Shown: positions 36,399 through 48,511, numbered from the stretch's first letter. The stretch is DNA of 64,000 nt from Magnetococcales bacterium (GCA_015231915.1 JADGAR010000012.1:20099-84098), one strand, 5' to 3'. The notes: generated from the letters alone by a model not told the origin. Numbers and translations are program-made.

Positions 36399-36645
36399 GG
36401 GATTCGTTCGGTGGGCAAGGGGGTCAGATGTTACAGGTTACAGCTAACCGGATTGAGATGCAATGCTTTTTCGCATCCATTCAAACTTTCTTTGGCGTGG
36501 AACAAGGCACTTGTGGACCCGCCATTTCGACTCCCTCTTGGGTAGCAATGGGCTTCTCGTCACACTTTTCCCACGTAAGCGTTGAAATGGAGAATCCGAT
36601 CCGGAAAATGCCAAGGTGTCGTTCGGTCCGATCCGGGCGATTCAC

Positions 36646-37632
36646 TCATATCGCAAAGACCTCATCAACCGAATTGGCAAAGACGAAGTTGTCGCTCCAT
36701 GTCTCGATCAGTGCCAGGTCCGCTGATTTCACCTTCTCGGTCACCCAATCTGGGGTCTGGCCAAATTTGCGGCGCATCTGTTTGAGCAGCATGGAAGCGG
36801 CTTCTTCCTGGCGGCCTTCCTGGCGGCCTTCCTGGCGGCCCTCCTGAAACCACTCCCGTTTTTTTTCTTTTTTCCAAGTTTCAATCCTGGTCTGCAACAT
36901 TGTCGGCACCTCATCCAGTTTGGAAAGTGAAGTTTGTGCGGCTTGAGTGTCCACGCCAAGCGCTGAGAGCGTCATCCAAAGCAGATCCGTGATCGTCTGC
37001 TGAAGTTCCTTGAATTCTGGGTGCTTTGTCATCCAGGCGATCAGTTTTTCCGCCAATTCAGGCAATTCTTCCGGTGTCAGGCAGTGTCCGGTCCGAATCA
37101 ACAAGGCCGTCATGGCATCCATTTGTTCCAGTTCCTCTAACGAAAACCGGCCTTCATCCAGCAGGAAAAATCGTCCATTCGGTTGGAATTTCCACAGGGG
37201 TGAATCATCGGGCAATCCGATCAGTTCATGGAGATGCACAGGAGCAAGCCAGGGAGGATCGCCGCTGTAAATGACCACTGGAAAGACAGGCGGCAATTTC
37301 TCGCGTCGGGAAATGCGTTTTTCATGGAGCAACTGCAACCACAGCAGGCAGATGTACACCACGATCCGGATCACCATCCAACGTTCCGACCGGGACTGGA
37401 ACTCCAGCATGGTGATGAGGTAGATCGGGGCTTTGGAGCGGGTCGGGATCCGCCAGATCAGGTCTCCCTCCCGTCTGCGCAGTCCCCGGACATGGAATTT
37501 GGCGTTGAACCGCTTCATATGGGCGAAATCGAGATCCGCCACCCAGGGTTCCTTCACGAAATGCCGCATCATATCCGCCACCAGCCTGGGGTGGGAATAG
37601 AGTCGGTGGTACAGATCGTCGTGCTTGCTCAT
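36646..37632 (-). CDS. Rpn-family recombination-promoting nuclease/PD-(D/E)XK putative transposase
   Basis: DDLYHRLYSHPRLVADMMRHFVKEPW...GDLIWRIPTRSKAPIYLITMLEFQSRSERWMVIRIVVYICLLWLQLL...PPVFPVVIYSGDPPW; characteristic C-terminal EGRQEGRQEGRQEE repeat. Confidence 0.85.
   Translation of the reverse strand: MSKHDDLYHRLYSHPRLVADMMRHFVKEPWVADLDFAHMKRFNAKFHVRGLRRREGDLIWRIPTRSKAPIYLITMLEFQSRSERWMVIRIVVYICLLWLQLLHEKRISRREKLPPVFPVVIYSGDPPWLAPVHLHELIGLPDDSPLWKFQPNGRFFLLDEGRFSLEELEQMDAMTALLIRTGHCLTPEELPELAEKLIAWMTKHPEFKELQQTITDLLWMTLSALGVDTQAAQTSLSKLDEVPTMLQTRIETWKKEKKREWFQEGRQEGRQEGRQEEAASMLLKQMRRKFGQTPDWVTEKVKSADLALIETWSDNFVFANSVDEVFAI
36805..36840. repeat. Short tandem repeat, 12-nt unit x3 (TTCCTGGCGGCC)
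   Basis: Three identical 12-nt units in the Rpn gene, encoding the EGRQ repeat. Confidence 0.9.
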
Positions 37633-37963
37633 GCCATGGGCACATCCTATCGCAAGTCGGCCTTGTCCAGTCGCTCGATCAGGCAGGGTTTGCAGGCGTG
37701 TTCCTTGCGGGGGGCAGCAAGGCGGGTCAAAAGGCAGGATTGCATTGGATCAGTCTGAGGCCCGGTCATGCTGCAACCTTTTGTGTTGGCGTCAGGAGGA
37801 ACCATTCCCCCCGGCGATTCCATGACATGGTAACCAATCCTGGAAGCGTATTCCAGATGCATCTTCGGGATTGCCATTCCACCCTTCGGGCGGGTTTTTG
37901 GGCTATGTGGGTACCAACACAAGAACGGCCACCTGGAAAGTGGCCGCATCGATTTGATTTTAT

Positions 37964-38039
<76 letters not shown>

Positions 38040-38156
38040 GAAGAGGCAAGATCGATGAAACCACGCGATACTATCAAGCTTCCAACCGGCAGTCAAGAAA
38101 AGATCGCACCAGGACCCAACAAATTGTCCAGGCCGGATTTCTCGCCGCTTCGTTCT

Positions 38157-39308
38157 TCACACCGACCGGCCATGTTGGCGTGAATAAATATTTACATGCG
38201 CCAACAATCCCATCGCAATCATGACCGTCACCATGGAACTGCCCCCGTAACTGATCAGCGGCAACGGTATCCCCACCACGGGCAACAGACCCACCACCAT
38301 CCCGATGTTGACCAGAACCTGAATCGAAAACAACATCGTCACCCCCACCACGATCAACAGGCCGAACCGGTCGTTCGCCATCTCCGTGATCATCATGGCC
38401 CTCACCATGATCAAGGCATACAGCGTCAACAGGGTCACCCCGCCAATGAATCCCCACTCCTCGGCCAACACCGAAAAGATGAAATCCGTATGACGCTCCG
38501 GCAAAAAATTCAACTGGCTTTGACTCCCGGCCATGAACCCCTTGCCGGTCCAGCCCCCGGAGCCTACCGCGATCTTCGATTGGATGATGTGATACCCGGC
38601 ACCCAATGGATCCTGATCGGGCGCAAACAAGGTGATGATCCGTTTTTTCTGATAGCCATGCATGCTGTTCCAGATCACCGGCAAGGAGGCCCCTACCATC
38701 CCCATGAGTACAAACAAGATCCTCCACGACAATCCCGCCACCACGATCATCGAGATGCCCACCCCCCCGATCAGCACCGCCGTGCCCAGATCCGGCTGCT
38801 TCACGATCAATCCCATGGGCGTCAGGGTCATCACGAACGGCAGCAGAAAATCCCGCCATGTCAGCACATGTCCCACGGAACGATCATGAAAATACCTGGC
38901 CAGTGCCAGAATCAAGGCCACCTTCATCAACTCCGAGGTCTGCAACCGCAAGAATCCCATTTCCAGCCAACGCCGCGCCCCCATCCCGACACTGCCCATG
39001 ATCATGGTGGCAATCAACAATAATAAACTAAATATATAGAATAAATAGGCAAAACGTCGATAAAATTTCTCATCAGCCACCAGGGCGACCGTGCCCAGAA
39101 TCCCCATCCCGAAAATGAATTGCGCCACTTGTCGCCAAAACAACCACATATTCTCCCGTCCCCCCACGGCGGAAAACAGGATGACGAACCCCACCATCGA
39201 GGTCACGGACAACAGGACGATCAGGCTCCAGGGAAAACGCCGCATGCGTTCCGACCAGCTCAAGGCCGTTCTGCCCAATGCCAACAAGGTCTGCCCCGTT
39301 TCGATCAT
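38157..39308 (-). CDS. rodA: Rod shape-determining protein RodA (SEDS glycosyltransferase)
   Basis: Multi-TM SEDS protein; KQPDLGTAVLIGG, ERHTDFIFSVLAEEWGFIGG, GIPLPLISYGGSSM. Confidence 0.97.
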   Translation of the reverse strand: MIETGQTLLALGRTALSWSERMRRFPWSLIVLLSVTSMVGFVILFSAVGGRENMWLFWRQVAQFIFGMGILGTVALVADEKFYRRFAYLFYIFSLLLLIATMIMGSVGMGARRWLEMGFLRLQTSELMKVALILALARYFHDRSVGHVLTWRDFLLPFVMTLTPMGLIVKQPDLGTAVLIGGVGISMIVVAGLSWRILFVLMGMVGASLPVIWNSMHGYQKKRIITLFAPDQDPLGAGYHIIQSKIAVGSGGWTGKGFMAGSQSQLNFLPERHTDFIFSVLAEEWGFIGGVTLLTLYALIMVRAMMITEMANDRFGLLIVVGVTMLFSIQVLVNIGMVVGLLPVVGIPLPLISYGGSSMVTVMIAMGLLAHVNIYSRQHGRSV

Positions 39309-41122
39309 TCCGGCACCCCGTACTTGGCGAAATAACGATCCAGTACCCGCTTGGCCACCGGAGCGGCTGCGGAACCGCCATGCCCGCCATGCTCCACGAT
39401 CACGGCCATGGCGATCTTCGGTCGATCCGCCGGGGCATAACAGACGAACAATGCATGATCCTGCAACTTCTCGCCGGTCTGCTTGATGAGTTGACCGCTC
39501 TTTTCCCGCTTGTGCTTCACCACCTGTGAGGTTCCGGTCTTGCCGGCGGCATGGATGCCACCCTCCGGACGCGCCTTGGCCCCGGTTCCGGTGCGATCAT
39601 GCACCACGGCCTCCAGACTTTGGCGCAGAATCTCCATGTGAGAGGACGATACCGCCAGCCGCGACAGGATCTCCGGTTGCTGCCCAGGGTGCAAACGCAG
39701 CAGGGAGGGACGATACACCACCCCGCCGTTGGCCACCGAGGCCACCATGTTGGCCAACTGCAGCGGCGTGGTCAGCACATACCCCTGTCCAATTCCCGTG
39801 ATCAGGGTCTCGCCTGGATACCATGCGGCCTTGAATCGTTTGCGTTTCCAGGTGCGTGACGGAATCAGACCTGCACGTTCCCCATCCAGTTCCACGCGGG
39901 TGAGATCCCCAAGGCCCATCTTGTGCGCCTGTCGTTCGATGGCATCGACCCCCAACCGTTCCGCCAGTTTGTAAAAATAGACATCGCACGACTGCGTGAT
40001 GGCCTGCATCAACCCCACGCTCCCGTGACCGCCACGACGCCAGCAGTAGAATTTCTGTTCCTCCTTGACCAACACCCCGCCGCAGAAAACATGTTCCCGC
40101 GGGTCGATCTTGCCCATGCTCAGGCCTGCCAGCGCCACCACGATCTTGAAGGTGGAACCCGGCGGATACTGCCCCTGAATCGCCTTGTTGATCATCGGAC
40201 GGCTGGGATCGTTGATCAGGGAACGCCATTGGGCATGATTGAACCCGCGAATGAACTGGTTGGGATCGTAAACGGGGTAGCTCACCATGGCCAGCACCTC
40301 GCCATTGTTGGGATCCAACGCCACCACGGAACCGGCGGCATTGCCGAGCGCAGCTTGCGCCTCCAACTGAAGATCCACATCCAGCGACAAATGCAAATCG
40401 GCGCCTTGTTGCGGCGAGGTGCGGTGCAACTCCCGGACGTGTCGTCCCACCGCGTTGACCTCCATTTCCACCACCCCTTCGCGGCCACGCAATTGTTCCT
40501 CGAAATGCTGTTCCACGCCGCTTTTGCCTACCAGATCGCCTGGACGAAACGTCACACTGGCAAATCGTTGGCGATCCCGGTCACTCGGCTCGCCCAGATA
40601 TCCCAATATGTGACATGCCAAGGAATTCAAAGGATAATATCGGATCGACTGGTTTTGCAGGTCCACCCCGGGAAATTCGTGGATGCGCACCGAGATGTTG
40701 CTGACCTCCTCCCAGGTCAGGTGGGATTTCAATCGCAGCGGCAGGAAGGATCTTTGCCGACGGGCTTGCTGCAGAATGAACTTCACCTCTTCGTCGGAAA
40801 ACTCGATGAAGCGACGCAGTCGCCGCAAAAGAAAACGCAAGGTCCCGCCCGCCAGTTCCGGAATCACCACCATTTCGAAATCGGGATTGTTTTCCACCAG
40901 AATGCGGCGATCCCGGTCGAAGATGCGTCCCCGGGGCGCGGCCATCGGTTTCAGGCTGATGCGGTTGTCTTCGGCCAGGGTGCGGTATTCCCCGCCGCGC
41001 AACACCTGCAAATGGAACAGGCGTCCGCCCAGGGTCGCCATGGCCGCACCGAGAAAACCACCCACCAGAAGAATCCGGCGGCGCGCATCGCCGCGAAACT
41101 GCTCACGGTCATCATCGAGCAT
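39305..41122 (-). CDS. mrdA: Penicillin-binding protein 2
   Basis: GQYPPGSTFKIVVALAGL (SxxK), TQSCDVYFYKLAERLG (SxD-like), AAGKTGTSQV (KTG). Confidence 0.97.
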   Translation of the reverse strand: MLDDDREQFRGDARRRILLVGGFLGAAMATLGGRLFHLQVLRGGEYRTLAEDNRISLKPMAAPRGRIFDRDRRILVENNPDFEMVVIPELAGGTLRFLLRRLRRFIEFSDEEVKFILQQARRQRSFLPLRLKSHLTWEEVSNISVRIHEFPGVDLQNQSIRYYPLNSLACHILGYLGEPSDRDRQRFASVTFRPGDLVGKSGVEQHFEEQLRGREGVVEMEVNAVGRHVRELHRTSPQQGADLHLSLDVDLQLEAQAALGNAAGSVVALDPNNGEVLAMVSYPVYDPNQFIRGFNHAQWRSLINDPSRPMINKAIQGQYPPGSTFKIVVALAGLSMGKIDPREHVFCGGVLVKEEQKFYCWRRGGHGSVGLMQAITQSCDVYFYKLAERLGVDAIERQAHKMGLGDLTRVELDGERAGLIPSRTWKRKRFKAAWYPGETLITGIGQGYVLTTPLQLANMVASVANGGVVYRPSLLRLHPGQQPEILSRLAVSSSHMEILRQSLEAVVHDRTGTGAKARPEGGIHAAGKTGTSQVVKHKREKSGQLIKQTGEKLQDHALFVCYAPADRPKIAMAVIVEHGGHGGSAAAPVAKRVLDRYFAKYGVPE

Positions 41123-41615
41123 GGGGTTCCTCCAACCAGGTCCGGTGGACCATGACCAACAGATGAATGACCAGTGGGGCAAGCAACATGGTGGCCACGG
41201 GTCGTCCGGCCAACAGCATCCATCGCGCCGCCCCCCCCATCCACGGCAAGGTCACCAGCAACTGAATTCCCTCGACGAAGCAGGTCAGGAAGAGCAGCAC
41301 GAACAGCACATAATAGAAATCCATCGAGCGCAGCACGCGGGCATACAGCCCGACGACCAGTACCAGCACGATATGAGAGATGGCATGAACCCCCAGGCGC
41401 GTCCCCGAAAGCATATCCACCAGAATTCCGGCCAGGAAGGCCAGTTTCGCGCCGCAAAGGTCGCCCCGGTACAGTCGCCAGTAGAACAGGGTGATCAATA
41501 CCAGATCCGGTCGGAATACCGCCCATGCGGGCACTGGAATCGCCAATTCCTGGATTATCGCCGCCATGCACAGGGTCAAGGCTGGCAACCACGGAATCAG
41601 CCAGGAGACGATCAT
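41112..41615 (-). CDS. mreD: Rod shape-determining protein MreD
   Basis: Small multi-TM protein between mreC and mrdA; start at MIVSWLIPWLPALT. Confidence 0.88.
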   Translation of the reverse strand: MIVSWLIPWLPALTLCMAAIIQELAIPVPAWAVFRPDLVLITLFYWRLYRGDLCGAKLAFLAGILVDMLSGTRLGVHAISHIVLVLVVGLYARVLRSMDFYYVLFVLLFLTCFVEGIQLLVTLPWMGGAARWMLLAGRPVATMLLAPLVIHLLVMVHRTWLEEPHAR

Positions 41616-41631
41616 GGCATGGGAAAACGTC

Positions 41632-42486
41632 TCATTTCGCTGCCTGCCCGGCGGGGAGCGCCTGGGGCAGCAACAGATGCGCCTCTTCGATCCGGTCGAA
41701 ATCCACCATGGGCTGGGCCACGGCCCGCTTGAACAGGCCATCCTCGCCCGCCTCCAGGGAGACCACCCGTCCCACCAGCAATCCCTTGGGGAAGATGCCG
41801 CCGGTTCCGGAGGTGATCACCGCGTCTCCGATTTCGATATCCGCGTCCTTGGGCAGATATTCCAGGTTCAGCAGGGGGGAGTTTTGACCGGCGGAGATGG
41901 CCCGCACCCGGGAGCGTTGAATCAGCACCGGTATGCGGGAGTTGAGATCCAGCATGGACAACACCAGCGCGGCAGAGCCGGAGGCGCGCACCACCCGGCC
42001 CACCAGTCCGTTGGGCACGGTCATTGGGGCATTGACGATCACCCCGTCCTGGCGACCGGCATTCACGATGAACGAACGGGCGAACGCCGACGAGGAGTCC
42101 CCGACCACCCGCACGGCCAAGGCGCGGTAGCCGGGTTCCGGCTGCATTTTCAGGAGTGACTTGAGGCGTTGATTTTCTCGTTCCAGTTCCTCCAGGCGGG
42201 TGCCCAGGGGACGCAGTTGTTCGAGTTCCGCCTTGTACATGCGGTTTTCCCGATCCAGTCGCATCAGTTCCTGAAATCGCAGTTGCAGCCGATCGACGAC
42301 CGCGACGGGTCGCAGCAGCAGGGATTGTGCTTCGGCAGTGACCTGCAGGAGGTTCTCCTGGACCAGATTGCGGTCCTGGTTGAAGTGGCCACCCGCCATC
42401 ACCAGCAGAAACAAAGCAGCCATCAGGGTCAGAAAGACCGAGATGGCATTGCGATATTCGCGCAACAAGACCAGAAGAGCGGTCAT
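41632..42486 (-). CDS. mreC: Rod shape-determining protein MreC
   Basis: N-terminal TM, coiled coil, AVRVVGDSSSAFARSFIVNAGRQDGVIVNAPMTVPNGLVGRV. Confidence 0.95.
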   Translation of the reverse strand: MTALLVLLREYRNAISVFLTLMAALFLLVMAGGHFNQDRNLVQENLLQVTAEAQSLLLRPVAVVDRLQLRFQELMRLDRENRMYKAELEQLRPLGTRLEELERENQRLKSLLKMQPEPGYRALAVRVVGDSSSAFARSFIVNAGRQDGVIVNAPMTVPNGLVGRVVRASGSAALVLSMLDLNSRIPVLIQRSRVRAISAGQNSPLLNLEYLPKDADIEIGDAVITSGTGGIFPKGLLVGRVVSLEAGEDGLFKRAVAQPMVDFDRIEEAHLLLPQALPAGQAAK

Positions 42487-42509
42487 GCCTTGAACCGTTC
42501 AAAGTTGGG

Positions 42510-43550
<1,041 letters not shown>

Positions 43551-43573
43551 CTACCCATCCATTTGTTCACGAT

Positions 43574-46339
43574 ATGCGAAAAACCAGGCACACTCGCCAC
43601 CCTGATCCTTTGACCAACCAACCGAACTCACAGGCAGATGCTGAAAACATGACACCGAAATTCTGCAAGGAGGAGATCCTCGACCTGACGGCGTTGGATC
43701 GCGAAATCCGCGCCATTCATGACGGCTCGGCCCCTTTGACCGACGACCAGCGCGCCAGCCTGCTCCCGGTGTTGCGGGACGCCATGCAGACCGGTCGCAA
43801 AAGGCTGCACGGCTTTCACCTCGCCGGGGCCAGTGGACAGTTCATCGTCCAGGGGCACACCCATCTGGCCGACGCCATCCTGCAACGCATCCACGCCCTC
43901 ATCGTCACAAACCTGACGCCCTCCGAGAGCTTCTGCCTGGCGGCCACCGGTGGTTACGGTCGCAGGGATCTCGCTCCCTATTCGGACATCGACCTGCTCT
44001 TCATCCTGCCCGATGGTGCCACCCATTTGTTGCCTCTGGTGGAACGCATGCTCTACGTGCTGTGGGATATCGGACTGGATGTGGGGCACGCGGTACGTAC
44101 TGTGGATGACTGTCTGCAACAGGCGCGCCAAGAATTGCACATCCTGACCTCCATGTTGGAATCCCGGTTTCTGGCCGGCAATCACGATCTTTTCAAGACC
44201 TACAAGGAGACTCTCGACGGCAATCCGCTTCTCAAGGATCCCCTGGGATTCCTGCGCGCCAAACTGCTGGAGCAGAACAAGCGTCATGAGCGGTTCGGCG
44301 CCTCTCTCTATTACCTGGAACCGAACATCAAGGAAAATCCGGGCGGTTTGCGGGATCTGCAGACCTTTGGCTGGATCTCCAAATACCGCTACCGGGTGGA
44401 GCGGATTTCGGACCTGATTGCCATGGGGATCATCACCGAGGAGGAGTTCACCAATTTCAAGACCTGCCGAGCCTTTCTGCGCCGGGTGCGCAATGCCCTG
44501 CACTACCGCGCGGGGCGCAAGGACGACCGCCTGACCTTCGGCCATCAGGTGGCCATCGCCGAGGAGTTGGGTTACCAGGATCGCCCCGGTCTGCTGGCGG
44601 TGGAGGTCTTCATGCGCCGGTACTACCGGGTCGCCCGCCGGGTGGGGCATCTCTCCTGGATCTTTTTGCGCAAGTATCAGGACGAACACAAGGATCTGCC
44701 GGTCTCCGTGCATGCCCTGGATGACGTTTTTCAGCAGATTGGCAACAAGATTGCCGTGGTGGAACCGGAGGATCTGGTCCGCAAGCCGATCCGGATCATG
44801 CGCCTGTTCGAGGTGGCGCAGCGCAACCTGTTGTCGATCCATCCCGACACCATGCGTCTGCTCAACAGCAATCTGCATTTGATCAATGCGGATTTCCGTT
44901 CCGATCCGCATGTCAACCAGATTTTTTTGCAGATGCTCAACGGCAAGCGGGCCGTGGCCTGGGTCCTGCGTCGCATGAACGACGCCGGGGTGCTGGGTCG
45001 TTTCATCCCGGAGTTCGGTCGCATCATCGGCCAGACGCAACATGACATGTATCATGTCTTCACCGTGGACGAGCACACCATCCTGGCCGTGGAGGCCCTG
45101 CGGCACATCAGTGCCGGCAAGTTCTCCCAGGAGTTGCCCATCGCCACGCAACTGATGCAAAAACTCAACAATCCCGCCGTGTTGTACCTGGCGGTCCTGT
45201 TCCACGACATCGCCAAGGGGTTGGGGGGCGACCATCACATCAAAGGTGCGGCCATCGCCAAAACGGTCTGCGAGCGGATGCATCTGCCAAAGCACGACGT
45301 GGAAATGGTCACCTGGCTGGTGGAAAACCATCTGCTTTTTTCACGCACCGCCATTCATCGCGACATCAACGACCCGGAGACCGTGGCCTCGTTCACCCGG
45401 CAGATTGGTACGGTCAAGCGGTTGAATCTTCTGGTGCTGCTCACCGTGGCCGACATTCGCGCCGTGGGGCCGGGGGTCTGGAACCGGTGGAAAGGCAATC
45501 TGTTGCGTCAACTTTACGACCGCAGCCTGGACACCTTGAGCAAAGGGATCGTCTTTTCCGCCGAGGAGATCGCCCAGCGTGCCACGGCCCAAAAGGAGGC
45601 CCTGTTCCGCAAGTTCGCCCAGGACCACGCCCCGGAACGGATTCGCCGGCATCTGGACCGTTTCTATCCCGACTATTTCATCCACTACGACGAGGAGATC
45701 GTCCTGGAGCACGTCCACATCCTGATCGAGCGGTCCCAGGAGTCCCTGATCATCGACTTCAAGCAGGTGCCCAAGATCAACGCCACCCGGCTGCTGGTCT
45801 ACACCCCGGATCACCCCGGACTGATGGCGCGCATTTCCGGGAGCCTGGCCGCAGCGGGGGCCAACATCCTTTCCGCCGACATCACCACCACCAAGGACGG
45901 CATGGCCCTCGACAGCTTCATCATCCAGACCCAGAACGGCGAACCGATCGAACGGCCCGACCGTCTGGAGAGGATTCGCTCCACCCTGACCCAGGTGCTG
46001 GACGGGACCTTGCGTCCCTCCATTCTGTTGGCCAATTTCAAGCCGGATGCCTGGAAGAAACGGCCCTTCGAGATCTCCTTTTCCCTGGAGGTGGACGAGA
46101 GTCTGGATACCTTCACCGTCATCGAGATCACGTCGTTGGACCGTCCCGGCCTTTTGTACGCGATCACCCGCGTGTTGCAGACCCACGGGGTGCAGATTCG
46201 GGCCGCCAAGATCGCCACCTACGGAGAGCGGGTTGTGGATGTGTTTTATCTGCGGGACATGTATGGCCTGAAACTGGATCCGCGCAAACTGGAAATGGTC
46301 TCCAAAAATCTGCGGGAGGCGGTGGACAAGCTGGAATAA
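43574..46339 (+). CDS. glnD: Bifunctional [protein-PII] uridylyltransferase/uridylyl-removing enzyme
   Basis: GGYGRRDLAPYSDIDLLFI nucleotidyltransferase motif, HD domain (LFHDIAKGLGGDH), two C-terminal ACT domains. MTPKF at 43649 is an alternative start. Confidence 0.97.
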   Translation: MRKTRHTRHPDPLTNQPNSQADAENMTPKFCKEEILDLTALDREIRAIHDGSAPLTDDQRASLLPVLRDAMQTGRKRLHGFHLAGASGQFIVQGHTHLADAILQRIHALIVTNLTPSESFCLAATGGYGRRDLAPYSDIDLLFILPDGATHLLPLVERMLYVLWDIGLDVGHAVRTVDDCLQQARQELHILTSMLESRFLAGNHDLFKTYKETLDGNPLLKDPLGFLRAKLLEQNKRHERFGASLYYLEPNIKENPGGLRDLQTFGWISKYRYRVERISDLIAMGIITEEEFTNFKTCRAFLRRVRNALHYRAGRKDDRLTFGHQVAIAEELGYQDRPGLLAVEVFMRRYYRVARRVGHLSWIFLRKYQDEHKDLPVSVHALDDVFQQIGNKIAVVEPEDLVRKPIRIMRLFEVAQRNLLSIHPDTMRLLNSNLHLINADFRSDPHVNQIFLQMLNGKRAVAWVLRRMNDAGVLGRFIPEFGRIIGQTQHDMYHVFTVDEHTILAVEALRHISAGKFSQELPIATQLMQKLNNPAVLYLAVLFHDIAKGLGGDHHIKGAAIAKTVCERMHLPKHDVEMVTWLVENHLLFSRTAIHRDINDPETVASFTRQIGTVKRLNLLVLLTVADIRAVGPGVWNRWKGNLLRQLYDRSLDTLSKGIVFSAEEIAQRATAQKEALFRKFAQDHAPERIRRHLDRFYPDYFIHYDEEIVLEHVHILIERSQESLIIDFKQVPKINATRLLVYTPDHPGLMARISGSLAAAGANILSADITTTKDGMALDSFIIQTQNGEPIERPDRLERIRSTLTQVLDGTLRPSILLANFKPDAWKKRPFEISFSLEVDESLDTFTVIEITSLDRPGLLYAITRVLQTHGVQIRAAKIATYGERVVDVFYLRDMYGLKLDPRKLEMVSKNLREAVDKLE

Positions 46340-46364
46340 GGGCGGAGAGTGCGGTATACTCTCT

Positions 46365-47777
46365 TTGTTGATGTTCGTTTCAAGCCACATGATGATATTG
46401 CATCGAGAAGGAAACCTCCCCGTGTCCGACGTTTGGCATCCCCTTTCATGGAAGAATTTTCCCGCGCTTCAACAACCCGACTGGCCCGATCCGCAAGCCC
46501 TGGACGAGACCCGCCGCAATCTCTCCGGCTATCCCCCGCTGGTTTTCGCCGGCGAGGTCCGTTCCCTGAAGGCCCATCTGGCCAGGGTGGCCAAGGGCGA
46601 GGCCTTTTTGCTGCAGGGGGGCGACTGCGCCGAATCCTTCAACGATTTCCGGGCCAACGCCATCCGCGACAAACTCAAGGTCTTGTTGCAGATGGCCGTC
46701 ATCCTCACGCACGGGATTTCCAAGCCGGTCATCAAGGTGGGTCGCATTGCCGGTCAATTCGCCAAGCCCCGTTCCAGTCCGATGGAGACCCGCAACGGGG
46801 TTTCCCTGCCCAGTTTTCGCGGCGAGTCGATCAACGATCCCGACTTCACCCTGGAGGCCCGGCAACCCGATCCCGGTCGTCTGGAGCGGGCCTATTTCCA
46901 GTCCGCCAGCACCCTCAACCTGTTGCGTGCCTTCACCCATGGCGGGTATGCGGACCTGACGCGTCTGCACACCTGGAATCAGGATTTCGTGGCCAACAGC
47001 CCCCAGGGTCAGCGTTACGCCCTTTTGGCCGATCAGCTCACCAGCTCCCTGAAGTTCATGGATGCCATCGGCGTCAACGCGAAAAACACGCCGCAATTGC
47101 GCGACATCGAGTATTTTACCAGTCACGAGGCCCTGATTCTGGAATACGAAAGCGCCCTCACGCGGCAGGACTCCATCACCGGAGACTGGTACGACTGTTC
47201 GGCGCATATGATCTGGATCGGGGAGCGGACCCGGCAGACGGACGGGGCGCATGTGGAATTTCTGCGCGGGGTCAAGAATCCCCTGGGGGTGAAGATCGGT
47301 CACACCGCCACTTCGGACGAAATTTTGCGGCTATGCGACCTGCTCAATCCGGAGAACGAGCCGGGTCGTCTGACCTTGATCGGTCGTTTTGGTCACAATC
47401 AGATTCTCCGGGTACTGCCGGATCTGCTGCGTTCGGTGCGCCAGGAGGGGCGCCAGGTGGTCTGGAGCTGTGATCCCATGCACGGCAACACCTACAGTGC
47501 CCCTTCCGGACACAAGACCCGTCATCTGGACGAAATCATGACCGAATTGCGGCATTTTTTCGCCATCCTCCAAGCCGAGGGGGTATGGCCTGGAGGGGTG
47601 CATTTCGAATTGACCGGGGACGATGTCACCGAATGTGTGGGGGGGTCCCACGACATTCGGGAGGAGCATCTGGCAGAACGTTACGAGACCACCTGCGATC
47701 CACGTCTCAACGCGGCGCAGAGTCTGGATATCGCTTTTCTGGTGGCCGAAGCGATGCGGGCTTCGCAAAGCCGCTGA
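46365..47777 (+). CDS. Class II (plant-type) 3-deoxy-7-phosphoheptulonate synthase
   Basis: FLLQGGDCAESFNDF, VGRIAGQFAKPRSS, RQVVWSCDPMHGNT, GGVHFELTGDDVTECVGG. Confidence 0.97.
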   Translation: MLMFVSSHMMILHREGNLPVSDVWHPLSWKNFPALQQPDWPDPQALDETRRNLSGYPPLVFAGEVRSLKAHLARVAKGEAFLLQGGDCAESFNDFRANAIRDKLKVLLQMAVILTHGISKPVIKVGRIAGQFAKPRSSPMETRNGVSLPSFRGESINDPDFTLEARQPDPGRLERAYFQSASTLNLLRAFTHGGYADLTRLHTWNQDFVANSPQGQRYALLADQLTSSLKFMDAIGVNAKNTPQLRDIEYFTSHEALILEYESALTRQDSITGDWYDCSAHMIWIGERTRQTDGAHVEFLRGVKNPLGVKIGHTATSDEILRLCDLLNPENEPGRLTLIGRFGHNQILRVLPDLLRSVRQEGRQVVWSCDPMHGNTYSAPSGHKTRHLDEIMTELRHFFAILQAEGVWPGGVHFELTGDDVTECVGGSHDIREEHLAERYETTCDPRLNAAQSLDIAFLVAEAMRASQSR

Positions 47778-48103
47778 CGGATGTGGCCTGGTGGAACCAG
47801 GCAGAGGGACGCAGGCATTTGCCTCCCTTGGGAAAGAGCGGATCGCTGGCCGGGGTGGATTGGAACATCATTGCGCGCCTCCTTCCTGGTTCACGAAGCG
47901 GCTCCAGGTGGTCCCTTCGGCCTTGACGCCGGAGAGACCGCGTCCCAGGCCATACGACCAGCCACGGATGGAGGATTCGCTCAGGGCGGAGGCGCCCACC
48001 GGCTGCCGGACATAGCCGCGGGCGATGAGACCGTTGCCGTGGCGGTTGCGTTCGATATGGTGCATTTCAATGGTCGTCATGTCATTTCACTCCTTTTTTG
48101 TCA

Positions 48104-48376
48104 TCAGAATCCGGCCCACAGTTCCAGGGCCAGTAACGTGGAAAGAATCAGGCTCGACGCGGAAAATCCCCAGAACACCATGACCGGGAGGTCCCATCCC
48201 TCCTGCCGTTCTCCGGTCTGGAGGGCCAGAAGATCCGATTCGGACAAATCGGCCAGCAGTTTTGCGTACAGCTCTTTGTCACCTGTTTGCTCCAAAGAAT
48301 TCATCCTTATGTTCCCTTGTCCCCGCGCCAAATGGTTGCAAAACCGACGCATGATATCTAGCAAATTTTTTGCCAA
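48104..48376 (-). CDS. Hypothetical small membrane protein
   Basis: C-terminal hydrophobic segment LPVMVFWGFSASSLILSTLLALELW; MNSLEQTG is a plausible internal start. Confidence 0.5.
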   Translation of the reverse strand: MAKNLLDIMRRFCNHLARGQGNIRMNSLEQTGDKELYAKLLADLSESDLLALQTGERQEGWDLPVMVFWGFSASSLILSTLLALELWAGF

Positions 48377-48511
48377 TATTGCAATAATCGATAATATGTT
48401 ATTTTAGTAACAAAAACAGAACATTGACATCTTTTTCCGCAGATGCCAAAATGGCAAAAAAGTGACACGTCAAGGAGGCCAACCCCTTGCGGCCTCCCAG
48501 GAAACGGGAAC

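Noticed and set aside
36805-36840. 12-nt repeats as a CRISPR-like or regulatory array
   Set aside because: They are in-frame coding repeats (EGRQ) typical of the C-terminus of this nuclease family.
43628-45331. 567-aa minus-strand ORF opposite glnD
   Set aside because: Shadow ORF; glnD on the plus strand is unambiguous.
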